Numbered from the stretch's first letter, positions 13,701 through 28,238 are shown. The stretch: DNA of 64,000 nt from Primula veris (GCA_963682055.1 OY821749.1:687001-751000); one strand, 5' to 3'. A program made the numbers and translations. The notes: generated by a model from the letters alone, not told the origin.

Positions 13701-16503
13701 GGCATAGCAATTCTTTAATAAATCCACCGCAAAACTCGATTCCTGGAGTGGTTCCTGCTTTTTCCTACCTTAATAATCCACCTATTAATCCAATGTATAT
13801 GCAACAGGGAGGAAATCGTCCACCTTTCCATTTAGGTCCCCGTCCTTTCGCACCTCAAGGACTGCCAAATCAGCACAGTTCCCTCCCTGTTGCCCCTAAC
13901 CCTCAAACTGGTAATTCATTTCCCGGTTTAATTAATCCCGGTTTACTCAATTCCCTCATGGCTCAGGGTTTGATTTCAGTTACAAATGCAGCTCCTTCAA
14001 AGGTAAGTAAACATACTATTTTACAACTTTTTTAGGCTATAGAAGTATGTGCAAGATTTTGACATTCCTGTGTGTATGATACTATGTAGTTCCAAGCTGG
14101 CTTTGTGCATATGAATCATAAAATCTTTGCAATCTTTGTTCATCTCCTGCAAAATATTTTAACAAGTATATGGTTTACTAGTAAATTTCACAATTTACAC
14201 CAAGACACAAAATTAAGCAATTAGTATCCTATCTATTAAAATTCACAATTTAGGGACCAACCTTTACAAAATTTTGCTATTAGTACCTCGACCTTATCAA
14301 GATTGAGTTGGCTAGTCTTTAGGAGTTTTAAAATTTATGCTGATTAAACAATTATTTGTTTTTTTTTATTTTGGTCTTTAGTACACGATCGTGATCGGAC
14401 AATTAGTACATTAATAGAGATTTTGAGTTGTTTGGTGTATAAAATGATATCTTTCGGTTCTATCTAAATTAGTTATTTTGTTCCCTTTTCTTGATAAATA
14501 GTTTTAATGCGAGTATACTTTTTATAGGATTCTGTGGGACTTGACTTCAATCCCGACGTTCTTAAAGTACGCCATGAATCAGCAATAACAGCTTTATACG
14601 GTGATCTACCTCGACAATGCAAAACCTGTGGTCTCCGATTCAAAACACAAGAGGAACACAGTACTCATATGGATTGGCATGTAACAAAAAACAGAATATC
14701 CAAAAACCGTAAACAAAACCTTTCACGAAAGTGGTTTGTCAGCGTTAGCATGTGGCTCACTGGCACAGAAGCGTTAGGTACCGAGTCCGTACCTGGGTTT
14801 TTTCCTGTTGAAGAAACTGTGGAGAAGAAAGATGATGAAGAGTTTTCTGTACCTGCTAATGAGGATCAGAATAGTTGTGCGTTATGTGGAGAGACTTTTG
14901 ATGATTTTTATAATGACGAGACTGACGAGTGGATGTATAAAGGAGCCGTATATATGAATGCTCCTGGTGGGTCAGCCGGTGGTGTTGATAGTAGCATGTT
15001 GGGGCCCATTGTTCATGCTAAATGTAGGTCAGATTCTAACGTGGGTCCACCTGCAGACCCTGGACAAGAAGGGGTAAGTGGTTTAATATTTGTATCCTGA
15101 TTCTGTTCGCGTTTTTGTTTTTTTCCTAGATTGGTTTCTGTTTAAGTTCTCTGAGTTTCAAAAGTTTAATTGAATAGTGAGTATTGCAGGACAACCATAG
15201 TAGCCGTTTGATATTGGACCAATAATTGAACCTGAAATTAATGATTAAACAAAGAAAATGGATTTTAAGTTTCATGCTCGGTTATAAAATAGAATTACAT
15301 TCTTTCAAATTTGATTTTTTTTAATTCATTTTGATTTAGATTTACATAAACCAGTCCTGTTTACAACCATTACTAGGAAGTAGGAAACCTAAGGGACACA
15401 CCAAAGTTCAAAGGAGACAGAGAAATTCAACAAGGACACTTGGCAAAAAGAAAAGAACCTAGAAACCCGAAAGAAAAAAAGAGAATAGACTTAAAAAAGA
15501 CTCTTTTCGATTTGCATGAAGGCATTCACCTCATTTTGCTTTGTGGTAAAATTTTTCTTTTGAAAGTGGAAGAGTTATAAGGTCAGGTAAGTGGAAGAGT
15601 TATATAACACAAAGATAATGATCATAGTTCTTTAGACTCTTTGCCTTGACCTTACCGGTTTTAGTTATTCTAGGGTTATTAAGGTAGCTTACTGCATAAA
15701 ATGATTTGTGAAAATGTATGACTTCATATTTCAGACTTAGCTTCGGGTATATATCGTAGATTTAGCGGATAGAAATCTTAGACTCTTTCGTTTTTGTACA
15801 ACTGCTATGATGTGTCTTCTTTTTTGGGCAGATATCATCTGTAATCGTCAAAATTCAATTGGGACTGATGTTCGACAGACTGACAAACGCATAGTTAGTA
15901 ATCGTTAAGTTGTAACACTGACAGATTTTTCTGTTCTATTACGTTGCAGATGGACCATTCTCTCATACCTTTCTTACACTTACAGACTTTTGCTTTCATT
16001 TTTCGTAGAGTTAAAGCTTAACAGGAATCTATTTCTTGACCCAAAATTCTTCATCCTGGATTTAACTTATTTATAAAACTGCTTCAGATAGATTCAAAAC
16101 TTGTAGTCCATGCAATATTTTTCATTTGAGCTTTAAGGTTAAAATACCAATTTTGATCCTGTATGTAAGTGAAAAATAGAGACAGAAGAGAGGGTATGGT
16201 CGGTATGACGTATCTGAAGATATTTTGCTTTAGCTTAGACTTAGCGTGGTTGACATTAGAAAAAGTTATAACGAGCAAATGGCATAAAACAATGCAATTA
16301 AGCAACTAATCAGTTCATTTATAAGACTGTACATGTTCCTGATCTTCTCTATTTGTATCCGACGATCCGTTAATACTTTAGCTGCATTAACTTTGTAGCT
16401 TTAAAGGCATATTAAATGCATTGTACATTTGCACTTATATTATTCTTGTGATTTGCAGGGATTCACTGGAGAGGGTGGCCAGAGGAAACGGTTGCGGACG
16501 TAG
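7783..16503 (+). CDS. PCFS4: PCF11/PCFS4-like cleavage and polyadenylation factor
   Basis: Pre-mRNA 3'-end processing and transcription-termination factor; its N-terminal CID binds the RNA polymerase II C-terminal domain in the nucleus. Seven exons, all phase 0: 7783-8013, 10800-10901, 11008-11247, 12058-12738, 13118-14002, 14528-15073, 16459-16503, encoding about 909 residues (Arabidopsis PCFS4, as I recall, is about 800). The CID spans roughly residues 10-150 and contains [21 protein letters not shown] low-complexity Pro/Gln/Asn-rich middle follows. Exon 6 carries two zinc-binding modules: [21 protein letters not shown] and CALCGETF with a later HAKC. The last exon encodes only 14 residues, ending in the basic RKRLRT. 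The first donor (gttttg) is weak, but the junction joins the CID exactly. Intron 1 is about 2.8 kb and full of repeats. In Arabidopsis PCFS4 promotes flowering through FCA processing. Confidence 0.92.
8064..8545 (+). repeat. Degenerate intron repeat (gttgataaagatggaagattgta)
   Basis: The core TTGATAAAGATGGAAGATTG with flanking ttttgtgtatttt and gtatgattgtag recurs near 8068, 8186, 8253 (short), 8456 and 8518 in intron 1 of the PCFS4-like gene. Between the third and fourth copies lies a G-rich stretch (about 8280-8450) that looks like a transposon remnant. Confidence 0.65.
9555..9623 (+). repeat. Three perfect tandem copies of a 23-bp unit
   Basis: TTGACATCAACCGCCTTAAG plus cca is repeated three times without a mismatch at 9555-9577, 9578-9600 and 9601-9623, in PCFS4-like intron 1. 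Perfect identity points to a recent expansion, so copy number may vary between individuals. Confidence 0.95.
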
Positions 16504-19500
16504 CTCTAATTAAATCAGCCTTTTCTGTACTTGAATCTAGATTTCTCTTTTTCCGCCTTTTAATGTTCTCTCCTAGTAATGTAGTTTAGGAGCTCAATGA
16601 GTGTTAATTTGTGCGGAACCATGTACATTTACAGTTGATCTTGTACCATCTTGTCATTATTTGGCAGAAAAAAGAGATCAGATACAAACATTTTTTATAT
16701 TGAAACATCCAGTTAGAGCTATCTAGTATTTCTGAAATTTCTGAACTTATATTGATATTATGATTGAAAACTTTCATCGCGATGACATGGTCTTATGTGT
16801 TTCTTGCAAATGCTTGTTCTGCTAAGCTTTATCTACCAGGTGTAGTTATCCGGTTAGCAAGTAATATGGAAGTTGCAAAGGTTTTCTGCTGTTGATATTT
16901 GCTCGGGATTATGTCAATTTCTTGGAAAGGTCCGATGGTCTCCGAACAACTTAACTGCAATTGTGACTCGAGTTTTAGATTATCATTATGTGTTTTTTAA
17001 GTTTTCAAAGCTGTACTTTTGATATTTCTATTTATTTTCTTTTATATGGCTGTGAGACCTTTCAAGTTGTTGGAACTTCCTTGGCTGGACATATTTATTA
17101 TCTAATGGAAATAAATTTGGGATATTTTTTAATTCATGTTAAAGCATACTTGGTATATCTCTCTATATTATGTTTTCCTTTTTACCTCAAAGTTTCTTAT
17201 ATTTGCTCTTGAACCAAAATAACCAAATAATAGTTACATGATAATTTTATTGAACTATGGACCAGTAATTAACTCTCTGTAAATCCTTTGTATGTTTAAT
17301 ATGAATTATACAGAATTAAATGATTGCAAAAATCGTAAATTATGGCAATGATTGTTTTTGTTTGATATGGAGCTAAGAATGAGAAGAAAGGAGCATAAAA
17401 TATAAAATGTGCTGTTTACTTGGTATAATTTATTTACCATCATGTAGAAAAAAAGAATCCGAGTAATAATTCGTCTACCGGCTCTGATTCGGTATTGGTT
17501 AACTTACAGATTTAACACTTAATTACAGTAACGAATTCTTATATTTGTACTGCCATTTATTCTCTTTTCTTGTTTGAAGTAATGTCTTAAAAAAATGTTG
17601 TCCAAAATTGTTTCAAAATTGTGAGTTTCTGTTTGAGCTTAATTAGACTTAAAAGAGTATTCTTGTTTTGGGCTATGAATATATATAATAATATCTCTAA
17701 CTTGTTAATCAAAGTATTTAAGAAATCTAACAACCAAAGCATGCAAAGTCACTAAAACAGATAAATAGACCTAACATTCTTTAATTTCTCACATGAATTC
17801 CATTATAACCTAATGTCAATTATCACAACCACCATCTACATAACATTTAAATCTCCCTCTTTATTTCTCTATATCTTTCACTGAAAAATAGAAAGACAAT
17901 AGATTATTTAAAAGCTGAAATTTTGCCAGCTTCTGGAACTGCGTGACTGACCATATAAATATAAATATAAATGCAGTAAGACAAAGTTATGATCAATATA
18001 CGTCTCCGGGGCATATACAGGTACACTGTTTACTCATATTTGTTATTTGTTACATTCATCATTTATTTTATGAAGGACTATTATACTAGTATTGTTTTAT
18101 TAGTTTTGTAAAGTTTCTTCTGACAAACTCGTAAGTTTTTGAGAGAAACAATATATATATATATATATATATATTGGACTCAGTTTAATTAAAGAGCAAA
18201 TATATCACTGGAATTTAATTAATTTGGTGATTCGTTGTAGTTATTTGCATCATGACATCCTTTTGTAACTATTCTTTTGTATGTAACTTTCATGCAAGTC
18301 AAACTTATGTTTGTTGGCAATTGACATCTATTATGATTCACTAGAAGAAGATATTGGAATATAGTATTTATGAATCAACCTTTTGAATTTTATTGGTAAA
18401 TCCTGACATTTTCTTGTAGTGATTTGTCTTTAAGAGACAGATTTTTGGTCCGTAGCTTAGCTCCCAAACTTGAGAGAGAATTTTTCACCACTGTATAGTC
18501 ATATCGATCATAGTATGTAAATAATACATATTGTCGAAATTACGAGGGGTTTGACTTAGTGGACGATCGCGGCCTATAAAAAGAAAGCCGACTCTTATCG
18601 AAGAGATAAAGCACTTAATATCACTTTTCCTTTTTTTCTTTTTGCTACATTTACACATATAGCTAGGTAGATGATCTTTTTTAGCTGGAGAGGGGGGTCC
18701 TGATTGTGTTTTACACAGTCAGAAAAACTGTGATTGGGTCTGGATCAGACGATCGAGACCTTTACACAGTTTCTCTGACTGTGTAAAACACAGTAAGAGA
18801 CACCTCTTTCTTTTTAGTTTGATAGAGTTTGAAATCATAATAGTCAGTAGTAAACACTTAATTTAAAATCATAATAGTCACTGAAGAACTATACATGAGA
18901 CATTTATTTCAGGTCTTGTCGAAACGATGTTTAATTGATGCTCATGAACAAATATCAAATTTAATTTGTTACCTCAAATTTGATTGTATAAGCATTGTAC
19001 ATGCTCGTATAACTCTTTGTTTTTTTTTTTAAATTTTATTAAAGAGTATTAAATACTTTTTTTCTTGCAAATTATTGACTTCATTACCTCAATATTCAAT
19101 ACACTTTGTTTCTTGCAAATTTATTTTTGTTACCTCAATACTTTGTTTCTTGCGAATAAGATAAATAAAAATTGTCAATAATGCACATTTCACTGATGTC
19201 TATTTTCCTCTTTTGATATAACATAAAGATAGTATATGTAGATTCGCCATTTCTAACAAGTTGGATGTGTACATTTTGCTCTTATGATGTTATTGTTATT
19301 TCTATATTATCACAATTTGGATTTTTAGTAATTTGGCTTCATAAAATTCTTCTTTTCGTCTCAAAACAACCAAAATTTCTTATTCCGGTTTACTTTTGAC
19401 ATTTATTTGTAAATCAATGGAACTTGAGTTTACGTATCCTTTCATGAAACCGGAAAATAACATAAATAACCTTTTAGTTTTTGAGATTTCTGAGAAATTA

Positions 19501-20919
19501 ATTTCGGGATGAGATGTTAAGAGATAACTCATATTTGAGGTTCTAACTTAAAACAGTTCATGTTACTATTTATCTTAAAGAAATATATATTCTTTGCAAC
19601 AGCCATATGTTAAAATGATTTTACAAAATTTGAAACCTGTAAAAAATTAGGTTAGATGTGAGTTGGATATAGGTATCCTAGCAGCTTTACTACTTTAATT
19701 GCTGTATTAATTTGTTAAACTGTTGTAAAATTACTTCTTAAGTATCATTAAAAATATAGTATTAAAAATGTTTACCTTCATGTTGTAGAACAAGCTATTA
19801 GTTCCAACAATCAATTCAACAATATTTATAAATGTAACAACAATCAATTACCTTGATACCTCTTTTAAAGTTGAAATATTTTGAATAACTATAAAAAAAC
19901 ACACAGTAATAGACAATTAAATTTGATAGATTCAAAATGGCTTGTTCGAAACAAGGAAATAAATTAGCTAGCATAGTTGTTAGTGAGATTGAGCTACCAT
20001 TAGTAGTCCACAACAAACACTCTTCAAAAACACTTACAAACGAATGACGAAATCAAGTTCCGCAATTTAAGAACAAAAGGTCACAAACTTGGAGTTAAAA
20101 ACAAATAAAATAAAGTCTCGGTTTACTTGTGTTTGTCGATGATAATCAAAGTCAATACCCGAACCAATTATCCTTGCACGATGGTGAAATGCTTATATCT
20201 TGAGAGGGTTTTCTTACCAAGCAAAACACCAGAATGCAAGGACAATATAAGGTGCGTTCTTGACTTCTACACTGTTTCGACTCCCTTTTAATTTCCTTTT
20301 TCCTGCAAAAAAGAAAAATGAAGTCTGTATTTAAACGTAATTGTACGAAACAGTTAATACATCAATAAATTTTCACTTGTGCTCTAACTAAAAACCTTAA
20401 AACTATCTTTTGGCAAGATGTAAGAAAACTGAATCCTGTTCATGAATCATGATAATATTATGTGTTCTATCACAAGTCCAAAAACCATGATTGGAAAATT
20501 ATCAGAGTATTTATTTCTGCATTTTTGCTGATAAAACGTCCCTTTGTTTATATTTTTTTTCACATGCAGCAAAATAGCATACAACTTACTCCAACAGATT
20601 ATATCAATATGTTGACAAACTAGATGTTTGTCTCTTTGTTTATCATCAGCATATATTTTACAGAGTTAGAAAACTTGCTAAGTTTAACAAACTGAGCCCT
20701 AATATTGAAGCATATTTTAGATGATTTAAGAATTACTCTTGCAAAGCTCTTGCAATACGCGTTTGCATCATAAAACAATGTTTTAAATTCGTGTGTTTAT
20801 TAAAAGACGTTCAAACAAATACTCCCAACATAAAAGCATATTTAAGCCGATTCACAAACCTAAAAATTATTTTTTTAATTAAAAGTGAATTAGAAGGGCG
20901 ACTCACCGATTAGACTTAG
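16504..20919. other. Convergent intergenic region between the PCFS4-like and HD-ZIP IV genes
   Basis: About 4.4 kb between two genes transcribed towards each other. It contains the two 3' UTRs, an (AT)n tract near 18150-18175, and a strong hairpin at 18688-18810. Short reading frames here have no recognisable domain. I see no gene. Confidence 0.7.
18688..18810. repeat. Long near-perfect hairpin (small MITE or hairpin-RNA locus)
   Basis: Arms 18688-18732 and 18765-18810 pair over about 45 bp. The inner 33 bp, containing TGTTTTACACAGTCAGA, pair with only three mismatches. A 32-nt loop holds a further small stem (ggtct with agacc). Both flanks carry ctttttag-like sequence, which could be a target-site duplication. 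Confidence 0.7.
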
Positions 20920-23900
20920 TCAAACATGCTCCCCGCCAACAGCACTCTTAATCCTTTCAACTGTGCACTTAATTAGGCTATTAACAGTTGCCACTGACCC
21001 AAGAGAGAGCTTAGCTGTAGGTACCGAATCGACCAATATCTGAAACGCAACTGTGAGCAACGATCCTCCGGATCCCACCTCCGAATTCCCCTCCCCAAGG
21101 TGTGTGGGCCCGTCTGGGAGGATAGCAAAGCCACTTGGCAAAAGTGCTACGTAATCAGGGTCACCACCACTTAGCACCACGTTCATCGCGACTATATCAA
21201 CCGGTGCATATATAACATATGAGCCTGTCGAGTCGGTGCAGCTCTCTTGTAAAATCAGCATGTTGCTTTGGCTCGAGTTTGCGCTCTATCAACAATTTAT
21301 TAATATTTTAGTTATAGTATCATGTGTTAGTATTTTATTTGATGTAATGGAAGGCCTGGCCTGTGTATAAAACTTACATTGACTCGGAGCAATGAGACTG
21401 AGTTCCCGGGATCACGGCCATTAGCAATGTGAGCCATTTCTTGAACCATGCCACCATTTGAGAGAATATCCCACTGTGTAGATAAATAAATCTTAGTTTT
21501 TAGCCAGTAACTAAACGTAGACAATTTATTTATTTTTTGCTAAAAACCACAAGTCACTAAAGTCTCACCTATTAGTCTACCTATGGTTGTACAACTTAAC
21601 TCTTAAATATATTAAAAGCAAAGCAGATGTTTTCAAAAGCACTGAATCTTTCAAGTGGTTGAAATTCTTGAAATGTCAAATGAACAAAATGGAAGACAAA
21701 TGCAAGAGAATTAAATTGAAAACCTAAGAACTGCTCATTTTGTAAGCAAATACTATAACATTTTCAGCTAAAAACATATGCTGTAATGGCGGAGTCATTA
21801 GAATTTAGTCCCAAAAACATAGTAGGGTCTCTTCCTCTATTTAGGTTATTTTGGGGTTGTACAATATATATTTTTTGAGTGTGATGTGACTGATGAAACA
21901 ATATGCGTTGTTTTGTGCGAGAAATTTAAATGAAACAAGAGGAAAATTTATTCACAAAAGAATTGAAACTTTCAAGTTTACAAGATTTATAGAATATTTA
22001 CTACTACCTAGAAGACTGGAATACACTATAACTATTATAAACCAGGAAATGGGTAAAACATGGGTTATTAATTATAGCAGGACAAAAGAACGAATACGAA
22101 TATGGATCTTTTAAATACCTCACTACGTGAGTTTTCATCTCGGAGAAAATCGAAGACTCTCTTAGGTAAAACGGGTAGCCAGAACGAGGTTGCGGCACTT
22201 AGGACAATGCCAGGTGGCCTACCTGGATCATCCATGCTCTTCCTAGTCATAACCCTAACATCGTCAGCCCCACTTCCCGATAATGTTGTCCACGTATGAG
22301 CAGTTGAAGCACCAACACCGCTACAAAAGCTCATCACCATTCTCTCGGCCAGCTTTAGCATACTCTTCCTCCCTTCTGGACTTGTTATGACTATATTGTG
22401 GAAAAAACAAAAAAAATCTAAGGATTAGAAAAATATCAGGTTGAGTTACCACAACACTCAATTTGGTCATGGATGGACAACGAGTGATGCTATTTTCATT
22501 ATACAGAAGCATACATACACAAGTTTCTAGCTGTCTGTGAGCTCTGTAGAGGTTTCCTAAATGGATAAGCAATCAGTATCTCAGATTAATTCACCATCAA
22601 ATATGTTTTTATGTTACGTTACGGGGCATACCATATTTCGATAATTGCTAAAAAGAAGCTTCCAATTTTAGAGTTGTCAAAAGACCTTATAAATTGTAAA
22701 GTTCAAATGATATTGAGGCATAGCTAATAACTTAAATCTGGTATAGCTTATAACTGGTATAGCATGTATCCGCCATCCGGTATTGCTTATATAACAAATT
22801 GAGGCATAGCATATATATGGTATAGCTTATAAAGCATCGATTCATTTGCAGATTTTAAGCGCAGCGTTTTCGTTTTCTTGCTTAAAAGTTGTCCTACACT
22901 TGATGATCAACTTAAAATCTAGCTTATCTGGTTTCTAGGCCAGAAAAAAAACTAGAAACTATTAAGCAAGAAAATCAGTATTTTCCACAACCTAATAATT
23001 CCAGCTTATGTGCACAAAGGCAGCGGTCAAACAAAATTATGTGGATTTTTACTAAAATAATTTATATGACCCATGAAAGAAGATCGAGAAGCTACCTCCA
23101 ACATCCCCGGCTGGTATGTTGTTAGCCATAGCACTAGCAAGCCGTTCACATTGTCTATCCAAAGTTGTCACCCAACGTTTTGCCCCAAAAGCAAGCCCAG
23201 AATTTACGAGCGTTTTGTATATGTTATGAACTGCTCTATCATCAACCTCAACATGTTCCACCCATGTGACCTTCAAAACCAATTAAAATAAGATAATTAG
23301 CTCACATAATGATTCTGTTTGGTAAACAATAAAAGGTTTACTCTCTTGGATGGAGACTTGGGAGTAGTGAAAAGGAGATCAAAACCAATACTTTTGAAAA
23401 GTATAAATTCAAAGACAATACGACTATACGAGCATATTACTTTTGTACTTTCGAAGACATGTAAAAATATGTTGCAGAAACTTAGGTATGCACCTTCGAG
23501 TAACCATTTGGTAATTCTTCGATTAAGCAACCAGAAGGCCGTCTCCTACAACGAGATATTGCAGTTGGGCGCAGAGTATCCAAGGAAACATCGACCACAG
23601 CCCAAGTTCCATCGGTATGCTGTTTGCAATACCTCACAAAATAGTTTTCTCTTGTAGGAACAAGTGGTGAAGGGACTTGAAATTCAGCAGTCATCTGAAA
23701 TAATCAATGTTAAATTGTTAATTACTTATTTTGAGTTTATCATAAACTATAAGGTACGGGGAAAATGATATGGTTTCCACTCTAATTCGTAATCTGATAC
23801 GTACCACTTGCAATGCTCCATTGTAGTTCCCTGCGACTCCGGTTGATAACACTTCCAATGTTAATGCTCTGGAAACAATTCCCGCGAATACACTTGACCA

Positions 23901-26663
23901 TTGATTCTATTAAGATGAAATGATGAATACTGTTAGGGACACTGGTCATTATTTTACTTGTAAAATTGTACAATATCTCTTAGATTCTTAATCTTAACCA
24001 ATCTTGTCAAAAGAAGAAGATATTTCTGGTAATGATCTCTCAATTTATTTCAAGCAAATCACAAGAAACTGATCAAGCAGGATGCTTTTCTTAAATTATC
24101 TTAATTTTAACAATTAAATCAATGTATGCAAAAAGACAACTCAAGCTGGCCTTTTCTTCTAACTAACTATACCAAACATATTTGGAATTATATTCTGTAT
24201 GTCAACCTTTGTTGGTGTTAGTTTATTTTTTCAAACAAATCACAACAAACTCTAACAGTATGGTTTCTCATAAATTATCACAACAGTAATAAACTCATTA
24301 CATCCAAAACACAAAATGCTAAACCAAAAACAAACTGTACCAAACTTATTTGGAAAACTATTTTAGGATGGTAACAAAAGCATAACTAATCACACCATAC
24401 AAACTTGAAGATGTTTTAAGTTGTTAAGCTTACCACGTCCATTAGAATCTCAACAAGGTTAATATGGTTCATAATCACAACCGCAGATTCTCGGGAAGCT
24501 TCCGATTTAAGCCCCAAAGGTTTAGGCCCTATCCCTCTCGGGAAAGCTCTCAAATAATCCTCTTCACTCAACATCTCACTGGAATTAACGGCACTTGCTA
24601 TCCATAAAGGTTCACCACATTGTGCCATTCGAACAAGCTCCTCCATAGCCGCAACCGCTAGCTCAATGATCATTGGCTTGTCGGCTTCTGTGGGGCCAGA
24701 TACTGACCTAAACAATTCACCAGCACCGTATAAGTCACCGACCAGACTTTGCTGAGGTACAAAATTTCCAACACCGAGGTCCAGCACACGAGATGGTGTC
24801 CCTTGTGGGTATGTAAGCATAGGTTTGCCTACGTACTTCGCAGCGATTCCAGATATCCTGTCAATCTTTTCAAAGAAAAAAAAACATTTTATTCTCATAA
24901 AAGAAAAGAGATTCACCACCAAATGTGTAATGCACCTTTGATATCGACTATCATTATTTTTAAAAAACTCCTTGCTATGATCCTATCATGTTGGACTAAC
25001 CTACATGAACCTTTTAAACAAAACTCATTAAAAGATGTTATAATACCTCTTCTCTTAAACGAGCATTTTCAATTCTCAAATGCTGCTCATCAAAGGACAT
25101 CTCTCCTATAGCTGCAGGGCCTCCACAACTGGGACAAGTGGCATTTCCGAGAGCATCTTTATACCTTATGTTTTCCGAACGAAGCTTATCGTTTTCGTTT
25201 CTCAATTGTGTATTTTCCGAGCGCTCATGATGTGCCTATGAGAAATACATTACTTAACCTCGAGCGAAAATTAAATTAAATTAAAGCACCTTAATAATTA
25301 GTAGTAAAGTATTTCTAGGGTGGGAAACTTTATAAAACCGCACATAATTCGATGTCATCATTAGGATTTATATCAAATTCAAGCACAATCCAACCCAGTC
25401 GATTTGGTGAGAACATTAATTTACTTATCAATTATGAAATATAAATTGATCAATATATTGGCTATGAGCTTTTGGGAATAAGTAAATTTTACTTGCAAAC
25501 TTCAAGTTTCTCAGAAAGGTTTGAATTTGAAAAATTTATATAAAAAAATGACATAGTAGAAAGCATAGTCTGTGTTTATTCCACTGATTAAACATACACG
25601 CACCTCTAGTAATCTAATAAATCTTTGGTCAAATTGAACACTTTTTACAATATTTTATGGTATATAAACAAAAAAAAAAAGGGTATAAATTTGTGCTAAA
25701 AGTTACCTTCATTTGAGTGCGCTTGTTTTGGAACCAGAATTTGACTTGCAATGGCTCAAGCCCTAATCTACGCCCAAGATCTTTTCTTTGCTTATCATCA
25801 GGGTGAGGACATTCCTTAAAAAAGCTGAAAAGTAATTCAAGAGACACCAAAAATAAATGTCAGTAATGCGTAATTTAAGTTATTAGTACACCATTTATAT
25901 AACCAAATACATGTTACTTAAAAAAAACTGAAATGTAATTCAAGCGACACCAAATATAAATGTCAGTAATGTGTAATTTAAAATTATAGTACGACATTTA
26001 ATTATTAAACCAAAATAAATGTGTCAGTGGCTAGATTTTTTAAACTCTTGGCATGCATCAATTATATTTCATCTTCAATAACCTAAAAAACGACAGTTTA
26101 ATTCCATTAAAAGTGCATTATTGAATATTTTTTGTTCTTTTTCCACTTTCAAATTAAATGTATTTGTACTTAACCAAAACGAAATATATTTTGGTTTCTA
26201 ATTTACATAAAGCTTAAACCATACCTTGAAGAGATTGAAAATAATCATATCCTCACTTAGCATTATATTAGATTTATGAACAAGTAAACACTACACATAC
26301 TAAAACCCGGTCCACTAGATAGCCATTTAAGCAACTTCACTACTGATTTAAGTTAATTTGGTTTAGTAAAAAAAGTAAGTACTTGTTGGATATATAGATA
26401 CAATATAAAGTCCTAATAAATAAGAAAATTAAAACTTACGCTTCCATTTCATTGATCTGGTGCTGTGTGTGCCTGTGGTAACGTTTCTTTTTATTGGGCC
26501 GTTGATTGGGATCTTGATCGTCACCCGATGGTCCTTCCATGATATCCGTCCCTGATTTGCTCTCGTATTCTTCATCTCTAATCAAATCAAGCTCATCTTC
26601 TGGGGTCTTGTGAGCCCCCATATCCAGTAAATGATGACTATCAAATATGTTTGGTTGAAACAT
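20920..26663 (-). CDS. PDF2: HD-ZIP IV homeodomain-START transcription factor, PDF2/ATML1 subgroup
   Basis: Nuclear transcription factor that specifies epidermal (L1) identity by binding L1-box promoters. Ten coding exons on the minus strand: 26440-26663, 25707-25824, 25047-25235, 24434-24865, 23805-23906, 23494-23694, 23096-23270, 22119-22390, 21378-21473, 20920-21285, encoding 724 residues (PDF2 is about 743). All junction phases agree. The homeodomain is at about 58-114 (KKKRYHRHT to [10 protein letters not shown]). The zipper-loop-zipper has the CPSCGG loop at 148-153 and [21 protein letters not shown] begins near 235 ([18 protein letters not shown]), followed by the HD-SAD region, ending in [15 protein letters not shown]. 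Exon 6 uses the less usual donor GTGCAT. The N-terminus ([35 protein letters not shown]) is diagnostic of the PDF2/ATML1 subgroup; which of the two it represents is undecided. The 5' UTR probably contains an intron (see 26664-28300). Confidence 0.95.
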
Positions 26664-27798
26664 CTTCAGAACTAGATCTTCAATTAACTAGGGTTTCTAA
26701 TCTTTTTTTGTTTCAATCTGTCACAAATATAAAACCAAAATACTAAGCAATAAGCAATATCTTTAAGTCAGATCTTCATTTTACAAGTTTTTTGTTAAGA
26801 GAAATAAATAGGTTTAATTGTTTTAGAAAAGCAGCGCAAGAAATGAAGCAGGTGAGGAAACTAACACTAACCTATGGGATCTCTTTATAAAGAAAAACCG
26901 TAAAATGAAAACAAAATACCAGCGTTTTTTTCGAAAATGATTTGTATTGCACAACCAGGGCACATAGCTTAAGAACTAATATTAAATTATCAAATGGTAT
27001 TTTTAGAATTTAGTTTAGTTGATGATGTGTGCATTGCTTGGTTATTAAACAAAGTAATAATGATTACTACATAAATAAACAATAGAAATTAGAAAACATA
27101 AAAGGTACATGGGTCAGATATAAAAGACAATAAAGTCAAACCTCACTGCTTGGAAATTATTATAAATTGTATATTTTGATACAAAAATCAAAAAAATGAG
27201 TCTTTAACAGTCAATGAAATGAATCTCATAAATTAATTAGAATTCGGATATAATTAATTAATTAATGAGAAGGTGTGTATTTAAGCCCTTACCTCACTGA
27301 AAATTCAGCTCCAAAACACCGTCTACAAAAACCACCATTTTCTTTATATTACAAATTAAAATAGCATCACAAACCCTAATTTTGCTCAAAGATAAGACCT
27401 AAATATATCCTCTCTCTCTCTCTATCTCTAGAAAAGGATTTTTGACTAATAAAAAGGTTTTCTTACACTCTGAATATAAGGCTAATGTGAGTCCTGTTTT
27501 TAAGCTTTCAGACAAGACTTCTTTTTTCAATCTTTGTTTATTTTCTTTATCCCTTATTTAAAAATAAAAATAAAAAGAATATACTAATATGAAAATAAAT
27601 TAGCAAAGGCAATAGTAGACAAAGTGTGAGCTGGCATTTGAAAATTTCATTTTCAAACCTATCTGTAACGTCCAATCTATTTTTCTCTCTAAATCTGTAA
27701 AAACATAACGCCAAAATAAATAAATAAATAAATACTCATATATTTATACAGTTAACAAAATCACAGTATACAACAACTTTGACTAAATAAAAAATATT

Positions 27799-28110
27799 AA
27801 CAAAAATAGAAGCTAGAGAGAAATGAACCTACGTACCCTTTTTTTTTGGAGAATTTAATAGTGGCTTTTGTAGTAATATTACTAAGTTAAAACTAAGGGG
27901 TTTTATTCTTGTGAAAATAGTTGAAGGAGAATTAATTAATTTTGCTAGAGATAAGGGGTGAAAAAAAAAAAGGAAAACAAAAATAGAAGGTAGAGAGAAA
28001 TGAACCTACCACGTAACATTTTTCTTGGAGATTTTAATAGTGGCTTTTGTAGTTAAAAATTAGGGGACTTTTTTTCTTGTGAAAAGAATTGAAGGGGTGA
28101 AAAAAAAGGA
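27799..28110. repeat. Local tandem duplication upstream of the HD-ZIP IV gene (period 177 bp)
   Basis: Copy 1 begins at 27799 and copy 2 at 27976, both opening with aacaaaaatagaag, then agagagaaatgaacctac, then tttaatagtggcttttgtag. They diverge through length changes in homopolymers. The unit lies between the probable 5' UTR and the L1-box match, so it changes promoter spacing. Confidence 0.75.
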
Positions 28111-28238
28111 AAAAAAACAAAACAAAAAAAGAGGAAGATAATTTGTAAGACAAGGGGAGAAGAATGGGTGGATATGCCAGAGAGAAATAAATAGAAAAAT
28201 AGAGATTTAGATATAGAGATAGAGAAAAAAAAGAGGAG

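Noticed and set aside
17968..17975. L1-box matches at 17968 and 26155
   Set aside because: Exact 8-mers, but expected by chance in AT-rich DNA; one is in a convergent spacer and the other in a coding-region intron.
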